Positions 22,865 through 32,784 of a stretch of 64,000 nucleotides of DNA are shown here, in pieces. This DNA is from Haemophilus sp. CCUG 60358 (GTDB taxonomy: Bacteria > Pseudomonadota > Gammaproteobacteria > Enterobacterales > Pasteurellaceae). The stretch lies in NCBI RefSeq assembly GCF_001679485.1, contig NZ_LZOZ01000014.1, positions 186,001 through 250,000 of the forward strand, in the 5' to 3' direction. A program made the position numbers and the translations under genes. Below the pieces are notes generated by a model. The model saw only the letters and a program-made list of their open reading frames with translations. It made no database searches and was not told the origin of the DNA. The first letter of the stretch is position 1. Every line of letters starts with the position of its first letter.

Positions 22865-23575
22865 ATGACAACTTTTATTGCTTACGCCAATATTCAACAA
22901 CCTTTTCCTTTTAATGAAATTCCTAGGGAACTCGTCCCTGAGAATTTGCATATGGAACCGAAGGGGAATTCTAGGATAACGCAACGACATCAATGTCGTC
23001 GATTGGCGCATTTTTTACTTTGGCAGTTGCTAAAAACAGCGGAAAAATCAACCGCACTTTTAGGGCGAATTTATCGTACACAAAGTGACAGACCACAATT
23101 TCCCGTCGAGAATATTGATTTTAATATTAGTCACTCTGGTGATTGGGTTGCTGTATTGCTGCATATTAATGAATCAGAAAAAAGTGCGGTCGGTATTGAT
23201 ATTGAATTTCCCAAACAACGGAATTTTTCTGCTCTCATGGCGCATTTTGCGCCACAAGCAGAACAAGATTGGTTTGATAAACAGCCTGACGAAGAGCAGG
23301 CCTTTTATCGTTGTTGGTGTTTGCGTGAAGCTGTATTGAAATCACAGGGCGTAGGAATAGTGAAGTTATCAAGTGTGACGCATTTGCCAGAACAACTGCA
23401 GATCTTTTCAGATTATTGTCCGAAAGGTAAGTTGATTTTTACAGATGAATTGCCTTTTTACTTTGCGGCATTTATAAATCAGTCAAAAATTCAACCGCAC
23501 TTTTATCACTGGAGTGGAAAAAATTTACTCGAAAAAAATATAAAAAAATCCTTGATTTACCAAGTAAATGAATAA
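22865..23575 (+). CDS. 4'-phosphopantetheinyl transferase
   Basis: Transfers the phosphopantetheine arm of CoA to a carrier protein. The 236-residue protein shows the Sfp-type motifs: FNISHSGDWVAV, the metal-binding GIDIEFPKQR and the WCLREAVLKSQG helix. The start at MTTFIAYANI avoids an upstream stretch that looks untranslated. It stands directly before hflK; a similar gene neighbours hflKC in H. influenzae. Which carrier protein it serves is not visible here. Known names for such genes include acpT and sfp. Confidence 0.87.
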   Translation: MTTFIAYANIQQPFPFNEIPRELVPENLHMEPKGNSRITQRHQCRRLAHFLLWQLLKTAEKSTALLGRIYRTQSDRPQFPVENIDFNISHSGDWVAVLLHINESEKSAVGIDIEFPKQRNFSALMAHFAPQAEQDWFDKQPDEEQAFYRCWCLREAVLKSQGVGIVKLSSVTHLPEQLQIFSDYCPKGKLIFTDELPFYFAAFINQSKIQPHFYHWSGKNLLEKNIKKSLIYQVNE

Positions 23576-23577
23576 AA

Positions 23578-23611
23578 GAAAATCCTTGAAAATATTCAAG
23601 GATTTTTTATT
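23578..23611 (+). terminator. Terminator after the phosphopantetheinyl transferase gene
   Basis: AAATCCTTGAA and TTCAAGGATTT form a perfect 11-bp stem with a 4-nt loop, followed by a T run. Confidence 0.85.
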
Positions 23612-23703
23612 TTATAAAACTTGATTCGCCACTTGTATTTTCATAGACTAACCCCATTTATTTCGATAAACTCATTAAAATTTTTAGACAAATGGAGAAC
23701 GTA

Positions 23704-24945
23704 ATGTCGCAAAACGGTCCAGATCAAGATCCTTGGGGTAAACCGGGGCAGAGCAGCGGTCCAAAACAGTCAGATAATTCATCAGATAAGCAAAATGAAA
23801 ATGGCTGGGGCTCGCGAGACAATAAAAATCAGGAGCAATCACCACCAGATATTGAAGAAGTATTCAATAATCTGTTGAAAAAATTAGGTGGGGGTAATAA
23901 AAAAGACGGTTCAAATAATACTTCGCCGAATATCCCTTCATTCAATTTAGGTAAAATTTTACCGATCGCCGCGGTGATTGGGGGAATTATTTGGGGGGCA
24001 AGCGGTTTTTACACCATTAAAGAAGCGGAACGTGGTGTGACGTTACGTTTTGGTGAGTTTCATTCTACCGTTCAACCAGGTTTGAACTGGAAACCGACTT
24101 TCATTGATAAAGTGGTTCCAGTGAATGTAGAACAAGTTCGAGAGCTTAAAACGCAAGGTGCAATGTTAACCAAAGATGAAAACATGGTTAAAGTGGAAAT
24201 GACCGTACAATATCGCGTGCAAAATCCAGAAAAATACTTGTTTAGCGTGAGCAATGCAGATAATAGTCTTGGACAAGCGACGGACAGTGCGCTTCGTTAT
24301 GTGATCGGTCATATGACCATGAATGATATTCTGACAACGGGTCGAGCAGTGGTGCGTGAAAATACTTGGAAAGCGTTGAACGATATTATCAAACCTTATG
24401 ACATGGGCCTTGAAGTTATTGATGTGAACTTCCAATCTGCGCGTCCACCAGAAGAAGTAAAAGATGCCTTCGATGATGCGATTAAAGCACAGGAAGACGA
24501 ACAACGTTACATTCGTGAAGCAGAAGCTTATGCTCGTGAGAAAGAGCCAATCGCTCGCGGTGACGCACAGCGTATTATAGAAGAAGCGACTGCTTACAAA
24601 GATCGTGTTGTGCTTGATGCGCAAGGGGAAGTGGAACGTTTACAACGTCTTCTGCCTGAATTTAAAGCTGCGCCTGATTTGTTAAAAGAGCGTCTTTATA
24701 TTCAAACCATGGAAAAAGTCATGGCAAATACGCCGAAAGTCATGTTAGATGCGAATAATGGTAACAATTTAACCGTATTACCATTAGAACAATTAATGGG
24801 TAAAAAAGCGGCTCAACCGACTACTACAACGCCTGAAAGTGCGATCAGTTCTGCACCTGTTTCAACACAGGAACGTCGTATAGAAACACAAACGGCTCAA
24901 CCAGTTCAATCAAATGAAGGCATTCGCCAAGGGAGATTTAACTAA
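23704..24945 (+). CDS. hflK: FtsH modulator HflK
   Basis: With HflC forms the large membrane assembly that surrounds and modulates the FtsH protease. The 413-residue protein has a glycine- and asparagine-rich cytoplasmic N terminus, one membrane segment (ILPIAAVIGGIIWGASGFY, about residues 82-100), a prohibitin/SPFH domain (ERGVTLRFGEFHSTVQPGLNW...) and a coiled region rich in Ala, Glu and Arg. The ATG at 23704 has GGAG 6-9 bases upstream. Stop and hflC start share one base. Confidence 0.95.
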   Translation: MSQNGPDQDPWGKPGQSSGPKQSDNSSDKQNENGWGSRDNKNQEQSPPDIEEVFNNLLKKLGGGNKKDGSNNTSPNIPSFNLGKILPIAAVIGGIIWGASGFYTIKEAERGVTLRFGEFHSTVQPGLNWKPTFIDKVVPVNVEQVRELKTQGAMLTKDENMVKVEMTVQYRVQNPEKYLFSVSNADNSLGQATDSALRYVIGHMTMNDILTTGRAVVRENTWKALNDIIKPYDMGLEVIDVNFQSARPPEEVKDAFDDAIKAQEDEQRYIREAEAYAREKEPIARGDAQRIIEEATAYKDRVVLDAQGEVERLQRLLPEFKAAPDLLKERLYIQTMEKVMANTPKVMLDANNGNNLTVLPLEQLMGKKAAQPTTTTPESAISSAPVSTQERRIETQTAQPVQSNEGIRQGRFN

Positions 24946-25832
24946 TGCGTAAATTTTTACTTCCGATTATTGTGGTGATTGCCGCGGTGCTATATTCCAG
25001 CGTCGTGGTTGTAACTGAAGGCACTCGTGGCATCATGTTGCGTTTTAACAAAGTACAACGTGATGCAGAAAACAAAGTTGTGGTGTATGAGCCTGGTTTG
25101 CATTTCAAATTGCCTTTAATTGATAGCATTAAAGTGCTTGATGCGCGTATTCGTACCCTTGATGGTTCAGCTACTCGTTTTGTGACAGTCGAGAAAAAAG
25201 ACTTGTTGGTGGATTCCTATGTAAAATGGAAAATCAGCGATTTCGGTCGTTTCTATACTGCAACGGGTGGTGGCGATTATAACCAAGCTGCAAGCTTATT
25301 AAGCCGTAAAGTGAATGATCGTTTGCGTTCAGAAATTGGTACTCGTACGATTAAAGATATCGTTTCAGGTACACGTGGTGAATTAATGGCGGGGGCGAAA
25401 AAAGCGTTAAATTCAGGGCAGGATAGTACCTCTGAATTAGGGATTGAAGTCGTCGATGTTCGCGTAAAACAAATCAATTTACCGGATGAAGTCTCTTCTT
25501 CGATTTACCAACGTATGCGTGCAGAACGTGATGCCGTTGCCCGTGAACACCGTTCTCAAGGTAAAGAAAAAGCGGCGTTCATCCAAGCAGACGTGGATCG
25601 TAAAGTGACCTTGATCTTAGCGAATGCAAATAAAACTGCACAAGAATTACGTGGTAATGGTGATGCGGCAGCAGCGAAATTGTATTCTCAAGCTTTTGCT
25701 CAAGAACCACAGTTTTATAGCTTTATTCGTAGCTTAAAAGCCTATGAAAGCAGCTTCGAAGGTTCAGGTAATATGATGATCTTGAAACCAGACAGTGATT
25801 TCTTCCGCTTTATGCAAGCGCCAAAGAAATAA
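24945..25832 (+). CDS. hflC: FtsH modulator HflC
   Basis: Partner of HflK. The 295-residue protein has an N-terminal membrane anchor (LLPIIVVIAAVLYSSVVVV) and a prohibitin/SPFH domain (TEGTRGIMLRFNKVQRD... EPGLHFKLPLIDSIKVLDARI) followed by an Ala/Lys-rich helix. Coupled to hflK by a TAATG overlap. Confidence 0.95.
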   Translation: MRKFLLPIIVVIAAVLYSSVVVVTEGTRGIMLRFNKVQRDAENKVVVYEPGLHFKLPLIDSIKVLDARIRTLDGSATRFVTVEKKDLLVDSYVKWKISDFGRFYTATGGGDYNQAASLLSRKVNDRLRSEIGTRTIKDIVSGTRGELMAGAKKALNSGQDSTSELGIEVVDVRVKQINLPDEVSSSIYQRMRAERDAVAREHRSQGKEKAAFIQADVDRKVTLILANANKTAQELRGNGDAAAAKLYSQAFAQEPQFYSFIRSLKAYESSFEGSGNMMILKPDSDFFRFMQAPKK

Positions 25833-25850
25833 GCAAGAGATAATGAAACG

Positions 25851-25884
25851 TAAAGTGCGGTTAGAAATAACCGCATTTTTTATT
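25851..25884 (+). terminator. Terminator after hflC
   Basis: GCGGTTA and TAACCGC form a short stem around AAAT, followed by a T run; the left arm belongs to an uptake signal (AAAGTGCGGTTA). Confidence 0.75.
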
Positions 25885-26062
25885 GCTTAATTTTAAGGGA
25901 GTTTTCACTTATAAGGTAAAAAGACCTTTAATGCAATCAATTGAATCCATAGCCAAAGTTAATTAAATCCATACAAAATATAAGCCAATTTTTTGGCATA
26001 ATCACCTTGCTTTTTAAGCTTTTTCTTTCTTTTTATATTTTATTGATCATTTGGAGGATTAG

Positions 26063-27451
26063 ATGAAAAAACTGATTATTGGCGGAGCAGCCATTGCAGT
26101 ATTGAGTTATTTGGGGGTTGTGGGGTATCTACATCAATTTGATAAAGAGAACGCGACCCAACTTTTAATGGAAAATCACTATACGGGCGAACAAGAAAAA
26201 GTGGCAAAAGCGTTGTTTGATAACAGCTGCCAATATTGCCATAGTCCAAACACACCTCTTCCATTTTATTCAAAATTTCCGATTGTGGGTGACCAAATGC
26301 AATCGGATATTCAGAATGGGCTTAGAGCCTTCCGCTTAGATCGTTTAGTTGAAGGCTTAAAAGATCCGAGCAAATTATCCCAAGCTGATTTAGCAAAATT
26401 ACAACGTGTACTTGAAAATAACGAAATGCCAATTGCTAAATTCAGACATCTTCACTGGGGAAGTAAACCAGATGATCAAGAAAAAGTGGCGTTGCTTAAC
26501 TGGATTCGTGAAGCACGTAAAATGTCTTTACCAAAAGAAACACCAAATGTTGATGCCGATCGTTTAGTTCAACCGATTCCAGACAGTATTGCGACTGATG
26601 AAGCAAAAGTCGCGTTAGGTCATGATCTTTACTTTGATGGACGTTTATCAGGTGATGGTTCTATTCAATGCCATACTTGTCACCAATTAGACAAAGGTGG
26701 TGTGGATAGACTTGATACTTCAACGGGTATTGATGGTAAAAAAGGCCCAATTAACGCACCAACTGTGTTCAATGCTGCATTCAACTTTGTTCAATTCTGG
26801 GATGGTCGAGCGGCAGATTTAGCGGATCAAGCGAAAGGTCCTCCAACAAACCCAGTAGAAATGGGCTCGCACTCTTGGGATGACATCGTGGCACGTTTTG
26901 AAATGGATGAAGAATTCAAAAAAGAATTCTTAAAAGAATATCCACAAGTGACGAAAGAAACCTTAACTCATGCGATTGGTGAATATGAAAAAACATTAAT
27001 TACGCCAAATAGTGGTTTCGACCGTTATTTGAAAGGGGATAAAACAGCCTTGACTGAGCAACAAGTTCGCGGTTATGAGTTATTCAAACAACATAAATGC
27101 GATACTTGTCATACTGGCGTAGCAATGGGCGGACAATCTTACGAATACATGGGACTCTACGGCGATTACTTTAAAGATCGTGGTACGCCATTAACTGATG
27201 CAGATGAAGGTCGCTTTGCACAAACTAAAGATCCATTTGATATGCATCGCTTTAAAGTGCCAACTTTACGCAACATCGCACTTACTGCACCATATTTCCA
27301 TGATGCATCAGCAAAAGAGTTAAAAGATGCCGTGAGTGCAATGTTGAAATACCAAAGTAACGTGCAACAGCCTGCTCAAAAAGATGTAGAGGACATCACC
27401 TCTTTCTTAGAAAGTTTGACAGGTGAATTTAAAGGTGAAAAATTAAAATAA
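26063..27451 (+). CDS. Tri-heme cytochrome c peroxidase (quinol peroxidase type)
   Basis: Reduces hydrogen peroxide in the periplasm. The 462-residue protein has an N-terminal membrane anchor or uncleaved signal (IIGGAAIAVLSYLGVVGYL) and three heme-binding motifs: CQYCH at 56-60, CHTCH at 203-207 and CDTCH at 346-350. Classic diheme peroxidases have only two; the extra N-terminal heme domain and the length match E. coli YhjA/Ccp and the Aggregatibacter quinol peroxidase, which take electrons from quinol. The electron donor here is inferred from that likeness. Confidence 0.9.
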   Translation: MKKLIIGGAAIAVLSYLGVVGYLHQFDKENATQLLMENHYTGEQEKVAKALFDNSCQYCHSPNTPLPFYSKFPIVGDQMQSDIQNGLRAFRLDRLVEGLKDPSKLSQADLAKLQRVLENNEMPIAKFRHLHWGSKPDDQEKVALLNWIREARKMSLPKETPNVDADRLVQPIPDSIATDEAKVALGHDLYFDGRLSGDGSIQCHTCHQLDKGGVDRLDTSTGIDGKKGPINAPTVFNAAFNFVQFWDGRAADLADQAKGPPTNPVEMGSHSWDDIVARFEMDEEFKKEFLKEYPQVTKETLTHAIGEYEKTLITPNSGFDRYLKGDKTALTEQQVRGYELFKQHKCDTCHTGVAMGGQSYEYMGLYGDYFKDRGTPLTDADEGRFAQTKDPFDMHRFKVPTLRNIALTAPYFHDASAKELKDAVSAMLKYQSNVQQPAQKDVEDITSFLESLTGEFKGEKLK

Positions 27452-27470
27452 TCTTTAAATGGCTAAATAG

Positions 27471-27500
27471 GAACGACCGCAAGTGCGGTCGTTTTTTTAT
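27471..27500 (+). terminator. Terminator after the peroxidase gene
   Basis: ACGACCGCA and TGCGGTCGT pair at 27473-27492, followed by seven Ts. The right arm contains the uptake signal AAGTGCGGT. Confidence 0.88.
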
Positions 27501-27556
27501 GTGTTTTATTTTGAGATTTACTATAAAGCAAAACGATGAGTTTCTTTTCCCTTATT

Positions 27557-28870
27557 TTATGCTAAGTGTTTATCCTTTGTTTCCGTAATAAACCAAAGTC
27601 CAATCAAACTTAATACAGCATTTAAGGTTAGATAAATTCCAACACCTTTTAAGCCGTAATTGACATTCAGTGGTAACGCAATAATTGCTGCTACACTGGC
27701 ACCGAATAAGCCTGAAATATTGTAGGTCAACGATGCACCGGAATAACGAGCATGTGTTGGAAATAATTCAGGTAATAAACTCGCAAGGGGGCCGTATCCC
27801 ATGCCAATTAACCCCATTCCTATCATCAAGAACCAAAATAAACTGGTAGTTGTTCCATTATCGAGAAAATATGGCAAGGCTAAGCCGAAAATAGCCACGC
27901 CAAAGGTTGTCCAAATTAACCAAATTCTTCGTCCAACGATATCGATATATTTGCCTGAAATAGCAATTGTAATGGCTAATGAAATCGCACTGCACATTAA
28001 TAAAGCAGTAAAAATTTGTGGTGAGAAACCTAATCCCATTGCATAACCGGCTTCCGATACGGTAGGGGCAGATTTTGCATAAATTTGACTGAAAGCGATC
28101 ATAATATAAAAGAGCACATAGCCAGCAATGCAGATTAACATGCCTAAGAAGAACGCTTTGAAATGAGTAACGATTACTTCCATCATCGGTAAACCTTTAG
28201 GTTTAGGCTTGTTCAGGGCTGCAAGAAATATTGGTGCTTCCGTAAGCTTTAATCGAACATACAAACCAATTGCAATTAATACAAAAGAGGAAAGAAATGG
28301 AATTCGCCATGCCCAGTTAGTCATTGCTGCTTGTCCAAAAAGCGCGGTAATGAGTAAAAAGACACCATTGGCAAGTAGTAATCCTAGAGGAGCGCCTAAT
28401 TGTGGAAAAGTGCCATACCAACCACGTTTCCCTTCAGGTGCATTTTCGATTGCCACTAATGCAGCGCCGCCCCATTCGCCACCTAAACCAATGCCTTGCC
28501 CGATACGGCACAAGCAAAGTAAGATAGTCGCCCATATTCCGATACTGTCATAAGTTGGTAATAAGCCGATCACTACGGTTGAGATCCCCATTACTAACAG
28601 GCTCATAACAAAGGTATTTTTTCTTCCTAAGCGATCGCCAAAATGTCCGAATAATACCGCACCTAGAGGACGAGCAATAAAAGTCAGTGCTAGTGTAGAA
28701 AGCGCAGCAATTTGTCCCGAAAGTGGGTCAGCAGCGTGGAAAAATTGATGATTGAAAACGAGCACCGCAGCCATGGTATAAATATAGTTATCGAAATATT
28801 CAATAGCGGTGCCAATCATTGTTGCCATTGCTACACGTTTCAAACTATTTGGCTTATTCAGTGGTTGCAT
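27557..28870 (-). CDS. MFS transporter (metabolite:H+ symporter type) of the thiamin operon
   Basis: Inner-membrane proton-coupled transporter of 437 residues with about 12 membrane segments. The MFS loop GHFGDRLGRKNTFV between segments 2 and 3 and the early IGTAIEYFDNYIY motif place it with the ProP/MHS group. It is the last gene of the TPP-riboswitch operon and overlaps thiE by 13 bp, so its substrate is probably thiamin, a precursor or a degradation product. Comparative genomics has proposed such a role for the equivalent H. influenzae gene (sometimes named thiU); that name is from memory. Confidence 0.85.
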   Translation of the reverse strand: MQPLNKPNSLKRVAMATMIGTAIEYFDNYIYTMAAVLVFNHQFFHAADPLSGQIAALSTLALTFIARPLGAVLFGHFGDRLGRKNTFVMSLLVMGISTVVIGLLPTYDSIGIWATILLCLCRIGQGIGLGGEWGGAALVAIENAPEGKRGWYGTFPQLGAPLGLLLANGVFLLITALFGQAAMTNWAWRIPFLSSFVLIAIGLYVRLKLTEAPIFLAALNKPKPKGLPMMEVIVTHFKAFFLGMLICIAGYVLFYIMIAFSQIYAKSAPTVSEAGYAMGLGFSPQIFTALLMCSAISLAITIAISGKYIDIVGRRIWLIWTTFGVAIFGLALPYFLDNGTTTSLFWFLMIGMGLIGMGYGPLASLLPELFPTHARYSGASLTYNISGLFGASVAAIIALPLNVNYGLKGVGIYLTLNAVLSLIGLWFITETKDKHLA

Positions 28871-29535
28871 CCGCTTGCTTCCTTTAATGCTTTGGTGCTT
28901 GCCTTTATATCTTTGGCTTGACTGATTGCGGTTATTACCGCGATACCATCTGCGCCGTATTTTCGCAACGTTTTCACATGCTCCAATTTCACGCCACCAA
29001 TAGCTACAAGTGGTTTTGTGATACCTGCTTTTCTCAAGGTTTGAATAAACGCCATTCCTAGAGTAGGTTTAGGATTTTCTTTTGACTGAGTCGGAAAAAT
29101 TGGACCAATACCGAAATAATCGATTTCAGATAATTCCTCTCCGATTTTGGCTTCGTCTAAACGGTTGACGGACCAACCAATAATGAGTGGTTTATGGGTT
29201 CTTGCTCGAATCGTTTTTACGGGCGTATCACTTTGTCCAACATGAATGCCATCCGCTTCAATTTCTAAAGCTAAATCAACGTTATCATCGACAATAAATG
29301 GCACATTATATTGACGACATAAGTCTCTGCACTTAATGGCTAAGGCTCGTTGTTCTGTTGGAGAATTTTCTAATGAGAATTTGCCTTTATCGCGAAATTG
29401 AAAACAGGTAATACCACCTTCTAAAGCTTGTTTTAGTACAAAGAGCAAGTTTTCTGCAGGATTATCACCTAAATGTCGGCAATCTTGTGTACCTGCCACA
29501 AAATAGAGCGGTAAAATTTCTTGAATATTGTTCAT
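28858..29535 (-). CDS. thiE: Thiamin phosphate synthase
   Basis: Joins HMP-pyrophosphate and HET-phosphate to thiamin phosphate. The 225-residue TIM-barrel protein has FQFRDKG, VPFIVDDNVDLALEIEADGIHVGQSD and the C-terminal phosphate loop region VAIGGV. It overlaps the downstream transporter gene and follows thiD after 10 bp. Confidence 0.95.
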   Translation of the reverse strand: MNNIQEILPLYFVAGTQDCRHLGDNPAENLLFVLKQALEGGITCFQFRDKGKFSLENSPTEQRALAIKCRDLCRQYNVPFIVDDNVDLALEIEADGIHVGQSDTPVKTIRARTHKPLIIGWSVNRLDEAKIGEELSEIDYFGIGPIFPTQSKENPKPTLGMAFIQTLRKAGITKPLVAIGGVKLEHVKTLRKYGADGIAVITAISQAKDIKASTKALKEASGCNH

Positions 29536-29545
29536 CTTTCAATCC

Positions 29546-30355
29546 TTAAAGGCGACTGTAAGCCCAATGATTTGTTGGTCCATGTCCATGACCAATATTC
29601 AATGGGTGAGAAATAGCTGCCGTAATAAAATCTTTGGCTGTTTTGACCGCACTTTTTAGAGGTGCCCCTTTGGCTAATTCTGCCGTTAAGCAAGCTGAAA
29701 AAGTACAACCTGTGCCATGAGTATGTGGCGTATCAAAACGCGGGCTTTCTAAAACAAAATGTTCACCATTTTGTAAAAGGATCCAATCTTGGCATTGCTG
29801 ATTTTGTGAATTGAGCGAATGTCCGCCTTTAATAATCACATTCTTTGCGCCTTGTTTCTGCAAGTCTAACGCAGCTTGTTGAATGCTGGCTGTATCAGAA
29901 ATCTTAAAACCAGTTAAAGCTTCTGTCTCAGGAATATTTGGCGTAATCACATCGGCAAGTGGCAATAAATGTTTGATTAATGCGGATACCGCTTGTTGTT
30001 GCAATAAAGGGGCTCCACCTTTTGCAATCATGACAGGATCGATAACCAATGTGCCGAATGGACGATTTTTTAAGAAATCAGCAACGCATTCGATAATATC
30101 TGCTGTGCCAAGCATGCCAATTTTGGCACTTGCAATTTGAAAGTCATTTTTTACCGCTTCTAGCTGTGCCTGAATTGTTTTCAGTGGAATAGGGTGAATA
30201 TCAAATACGCCAAGTGTGTTTTGAGCAGTGACAGCAGTAATCACCGAAGTTCCAAATACACCTTGCATTTGAAAGGTTTTCAAATCTGCTTGAATACCAG
30301 CGCCACCACCGCTGTCCGAACCAGCAATAGTCAATGTTTGTGGAATGTTAGACAT
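29546..30355 (-). CDS. thiD: Hydroxymethylpyrimidine/phosphomethylpyrimidine kinase
   Basis: Phosphorylates HMP twice to HMP-pyrophosphate. The 269-residue protein has the ribokinase-fold motifs [20 protein letters not shown] near the start and the C-terminal [11 protein letters not shown] anion hole. Overlaps thiM by 8 bp. Confidence 0.96.
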   Translation of the reverse strand: MSNIPQTLTIAGSDSGGGAGIQADLKTFQMQGVFGTSVITAVTAQNTLGVFDIHPIPLKTIQAQLEAVKNDFQIASAKIGMLGTADIIECVADFLKNRPFGTLVIDPVMIAKGGAPLLQQQAVSALIKHLLPLADVITPNIPETEALTGFKISDTASIQQAALDLQKQGAKNVIIKGGHSLNSQNQQCQDWILLQNGEHFVLESPRFDTPHTHGTGCTFSACLTAELAKGAPLKSAVKTAKDFITAAISHPLNIGHGHGPTNHWAYSRL

Positions 30356-31142
30356 ATTTCACCTCCGCGTTTTGTTCTATTAAATCTGGTGTTAAGGCTG
30401 CCAATTCATCAAGTAAGCGAATTTGGAATTGACCGACTTGCGTGGTTAAGTTTTTAGCGGCAATCTCCCCTGCAACGGTGTAAGCGGCACAGGCTTCGAT
30501 TGTTGCTGAAAAATGTTTTCCTTCATCAACGGCTAAAAATGCTGCACATACTGCACTTAATAAACACCCCGATGCGGTGACTTTGGGGAATAATGGCGTA
30601 CCGTTATGGATGGTAGATGTTTGATTTCCATCACTGATGATATCGACTTCGCCACTAATTAACACAGTGCAACCATAGCGTTGTGCAACACGTTGAGCGA
30701 CTTCTTGTAGATTCGTTTTACCTTGTCCTGCATCCACGCCTTTTGCTTGCCAGTCTTCACCAGCAATCGTAGCTAGCTCACCTGCATTACCACGAATTAA
30801 GGCAAATTTCACTTCAGACAGTAACTGACGGATAGTTTCCCGTCGGTAGCTAGTGGCACCCACTCCTACAGGATCAAGCACCACAGGAATGCCTATTGAA
30901 TTAGCGGTTTTACCTGCTAATAACATAGCCTCTCGCTCTTTACCGATAAGCGTGCCGATATTGATTACCAATGCTTGGCTGATTTTGGGCACTTCAACCA
31001 TTTCCTCTATGTTGGCTGACATCAATGGTGATGCACCTAATGCGAGTAAACCATTGGCACTAAAATTTGCCGCGACAATATTGGTTATGTTATGAATCAA
31101 CGGATTCTGTTCACGAATTTTTGATAAATAAACTGATTTCAT
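30348..31142 (-). CDS. thiM: Hydroxyethylthiazole kinase
   Basis: Salvages the thiazole moiety of thiamin by phosphorylation. The 264-residue protein shows the ThiM signature [19 protein letters not shown] and the C-terminal [16 protein letters not shown] with the catalytic cysteine. Presence of thiM without thiazole-synthesis genes nearby points to a salvage pathway. Confidence 0.96.
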   Translation of the reverse strand: MKSVYLSKIREQNPLIHNITNIVAANFSANGLLALGASPLMSANIEEMVEVPKISQALVINIGTLIGKEREAMLLAGKTANSIGIPVVLDPVGVGATSYRRETIRQLLSEVKFALIRGNAGELATIAGEDWQAKGVDAGQGKTNLQEVAQRVAQRYGCTVLISGEVDIISDGNQTSTIHNGTPLFPKVTASGCLLSAVCAAFLAVDEGKHFSATIEACAAYTVAGEIAAKNLTTQVGQFQIRLLDELAALTPDLIEQNAEVKYV

Positions 31143-31157
31143 TTTATACTTTCATTT

Positions 31158-31808
31158 TTATGCTAAATCTAATCCCATTTGCCAAAATCCGATTTCCATT
31201 CGGGTAGCCGTAGTAAAAATTTGTTGGATATAAGCGAATTGGGAATAATCAAGTGGCTCACAAAGTGCGGTAAGAAAATCAACCGTTTCTTGTGCTGCTT
31301 GTTGATATTCAGTGGAAGAATATGCATCAATCCACGCTTGATAAGGATTGTTTGATAGCTTTGGATAATTTTCTGTAATGTAACCTGCTACTTGAGCATA
31401 ACCTAAAGCACAAGGCGTCACGGCTGCATATAGCTCTGGTAAGCCGCCCGTTATTCCACAATCAAGCAGGTAACGTGTATAGGAAATACATGCTGAACTT
31501 TCTGGAGTTTCTAATATTTCCTGCTCACTAATTTCCCATTGACGGCAGTAATCCAAATGTAATTGGATTTCTTGGCAAAGAATGTCGAGCGTTTTACGTG
31601 GCATTTCCATCTCAGTGAAATTTTTTGCCTTGAAGACGCCCAAGGCAAAAGCACGGCTGTAATGGAAAAGATAGATGTAATCTTGCTTTAAGTAGTGCTG
31701 AAAACAAGCTTTGGGCAAGGTGCCTTTTGCGAGTTGTTGCACAAATTCATGCTCAACATATTGCTTCCAATAAGGTTGCGCTTGCTGAATGAGTTGTTCA
31801 ATCATCAT
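31158..31808 (-). CDS. tenA: TenA-type aminopyrimidine aminohydrolase
   Basis: Hydrolyses aminopyrimidine breakdown products of thiamin (or thiamin itself) to give HMP for ThiD. The 216-residue helical protein carries the active-site cysteine in TPCALGYAQVAGY and an acidic C-terminal region (ATRMEIGFWQMGLDLA), so it belongs to the class with catalytic cysteine. Two tandem ATGs (31808, 31805) are possible starts. Lies between thiM and thiY, a grouping that supports pyrimidine salvage. Confidence 0.93.
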   Translation of the reverse strand: MMIEQLIQQAQPYWKQYVEHEFVQQLAKGTLPKACFQHYLKQDYIYLFHYSRAFALGVFKAKNFTEMEMPRKTLDILCQEIQLHLDYCRQWEISEQEILETPESSACISYTRYLLDCGITGGLPELYAAVTPCALGYAQVAGYITENYPKLSNNPYQAWIDAYSSTEYQQAAQETVDFLTALCEPLDYSQFAYIQQIFTTATRMEIGFWQMGLDLA

Positions 31809-31814
31809 TTTCCC

Positions 31815-32759
31815 TTACTGTAATTCGATGGCATAGTCTTTCAATTCAAGTGCTTTTGGAATCAAGCCTTTTTGATGCATAAATTCCGCCATTTGTTGAT
31901 AACGTTTGGCATCCAATTGACGGGGTTTCGTTGCTAATAAAGGTAGGGTATCTTTCCACGCTAATTGATTTAATTCTGTATTGAGTTCTTTTGGCTTATA
32001 GTTCGTAAAAGCTTGCCATGCTTCATCTGGATGGCTTTGTAGATAGGTTGTGGCTTGTTCAAGTGCGGTCAAAAAATCGGAAATTTTTTTAGATGCAAGA
32101 TTGTTTTTGTTAGCCACTAAAATCAATTCATCATAAACCGGCACGCCATATTGTTCTGGGAAAAATGCTAGGCCTTCTTGTTTTTCTAAATGAATCTGAT
32201 TCAGTTCGAAATTACGAAATGCTCCGATGACCGCATCGACTTGTCCTGTTAAAAGAGAAGGGGAAAGTGACCAATTCACATTCACCAATTTTACGTCTTG
32301 GTTGTTGAGCCCGATGGCGTGGAGCATGGTATCGAGTAATACATCCTCAAAGCCACTGACTGAATAGCCTACTTTTTTCCCTTTCAGATCGGCAAGCGTT
32401 TTGATGTTGCTATTTTTAAGCACCACAACGCTATTTAATGGGCTGGAAATCAGAGAGCCAACACGCACTAAAGGTAATCCTTCAGCAACTTGTTGATAAA
32501 GTTGAGGTTGATAATTAATGGCTAAATCCACTTTTCCAGCGGCAACTAATTTAGGCGGTAGCGATGGATCAGCCGGTTCGATAATGTCGACGTCTAAGTT
32601 ATTTTTTTCAAAAAAGCCTTTTTGTTGCGCCACAATGATTGCGGCGTGATCAGGGTTTACATACCAATCAAGCATTAAGCTGATTTTCTCTTTTGCCAAG
32701 CTGGAAAAGCTGGCAGTGAATCCCATTAAAAGACTGAAATAACATATGATTTTCTTCAT
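31815..32759 (-). CDS. thiY: Periplasmic thiamin-pyrimidine binding protein
   Basis: Solute-binding protein for the ThiXYZ importer of formylaminopyrimidine or HMP-like compounds. The 314-residue protein has a signal peptide (MKKIICYFSLLMGFTASFSSLA) and the NMT1/THI5-like domain (KISLMLDWYVNPDHAAIIVAQQ...). AGGAG lies 9 bases before the start. The substrate is inferred from the family and the operon. Confidence 0.92.
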   Translation of the reverse strand: MKKIICYFSLLMGFTASFSSLAKEKISLMLDWYVNPDHAAIIVAQQKGFFEKNNLDVDIIEPADPSLPPKLVAAGKVDLAINYQPQLYQQVAEGLPLVRVGSLISSPLNSVVVLKNSNIKTLADLKGKKVGYSVSGFEDVLLDTMLHAIGLNNQDVKLVNVNWSLSPSLLTGQVDAVIGAFRNFELNQIHLEKQEGLAFFPEQYGVPVYDELILVANKNNLASKKISDFLTALEQATTYLQSHPDEAWQAFTNYKPKELNTELNQLAWKDTLPLLATKPRQLDAKRYQQMAEFMHQKGLIPKALELKDYAIELQ

Positions 32760-32784
32760 TTTTGTCTCCTTGTGTCATGAAGTG

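Noticed and set aside
28209..28553. Plus-strand frame of 114 codons opposite the MFS gene
   Set aside because: Shadow of the transporter; no ribosome binding site and protein-unlike composition.
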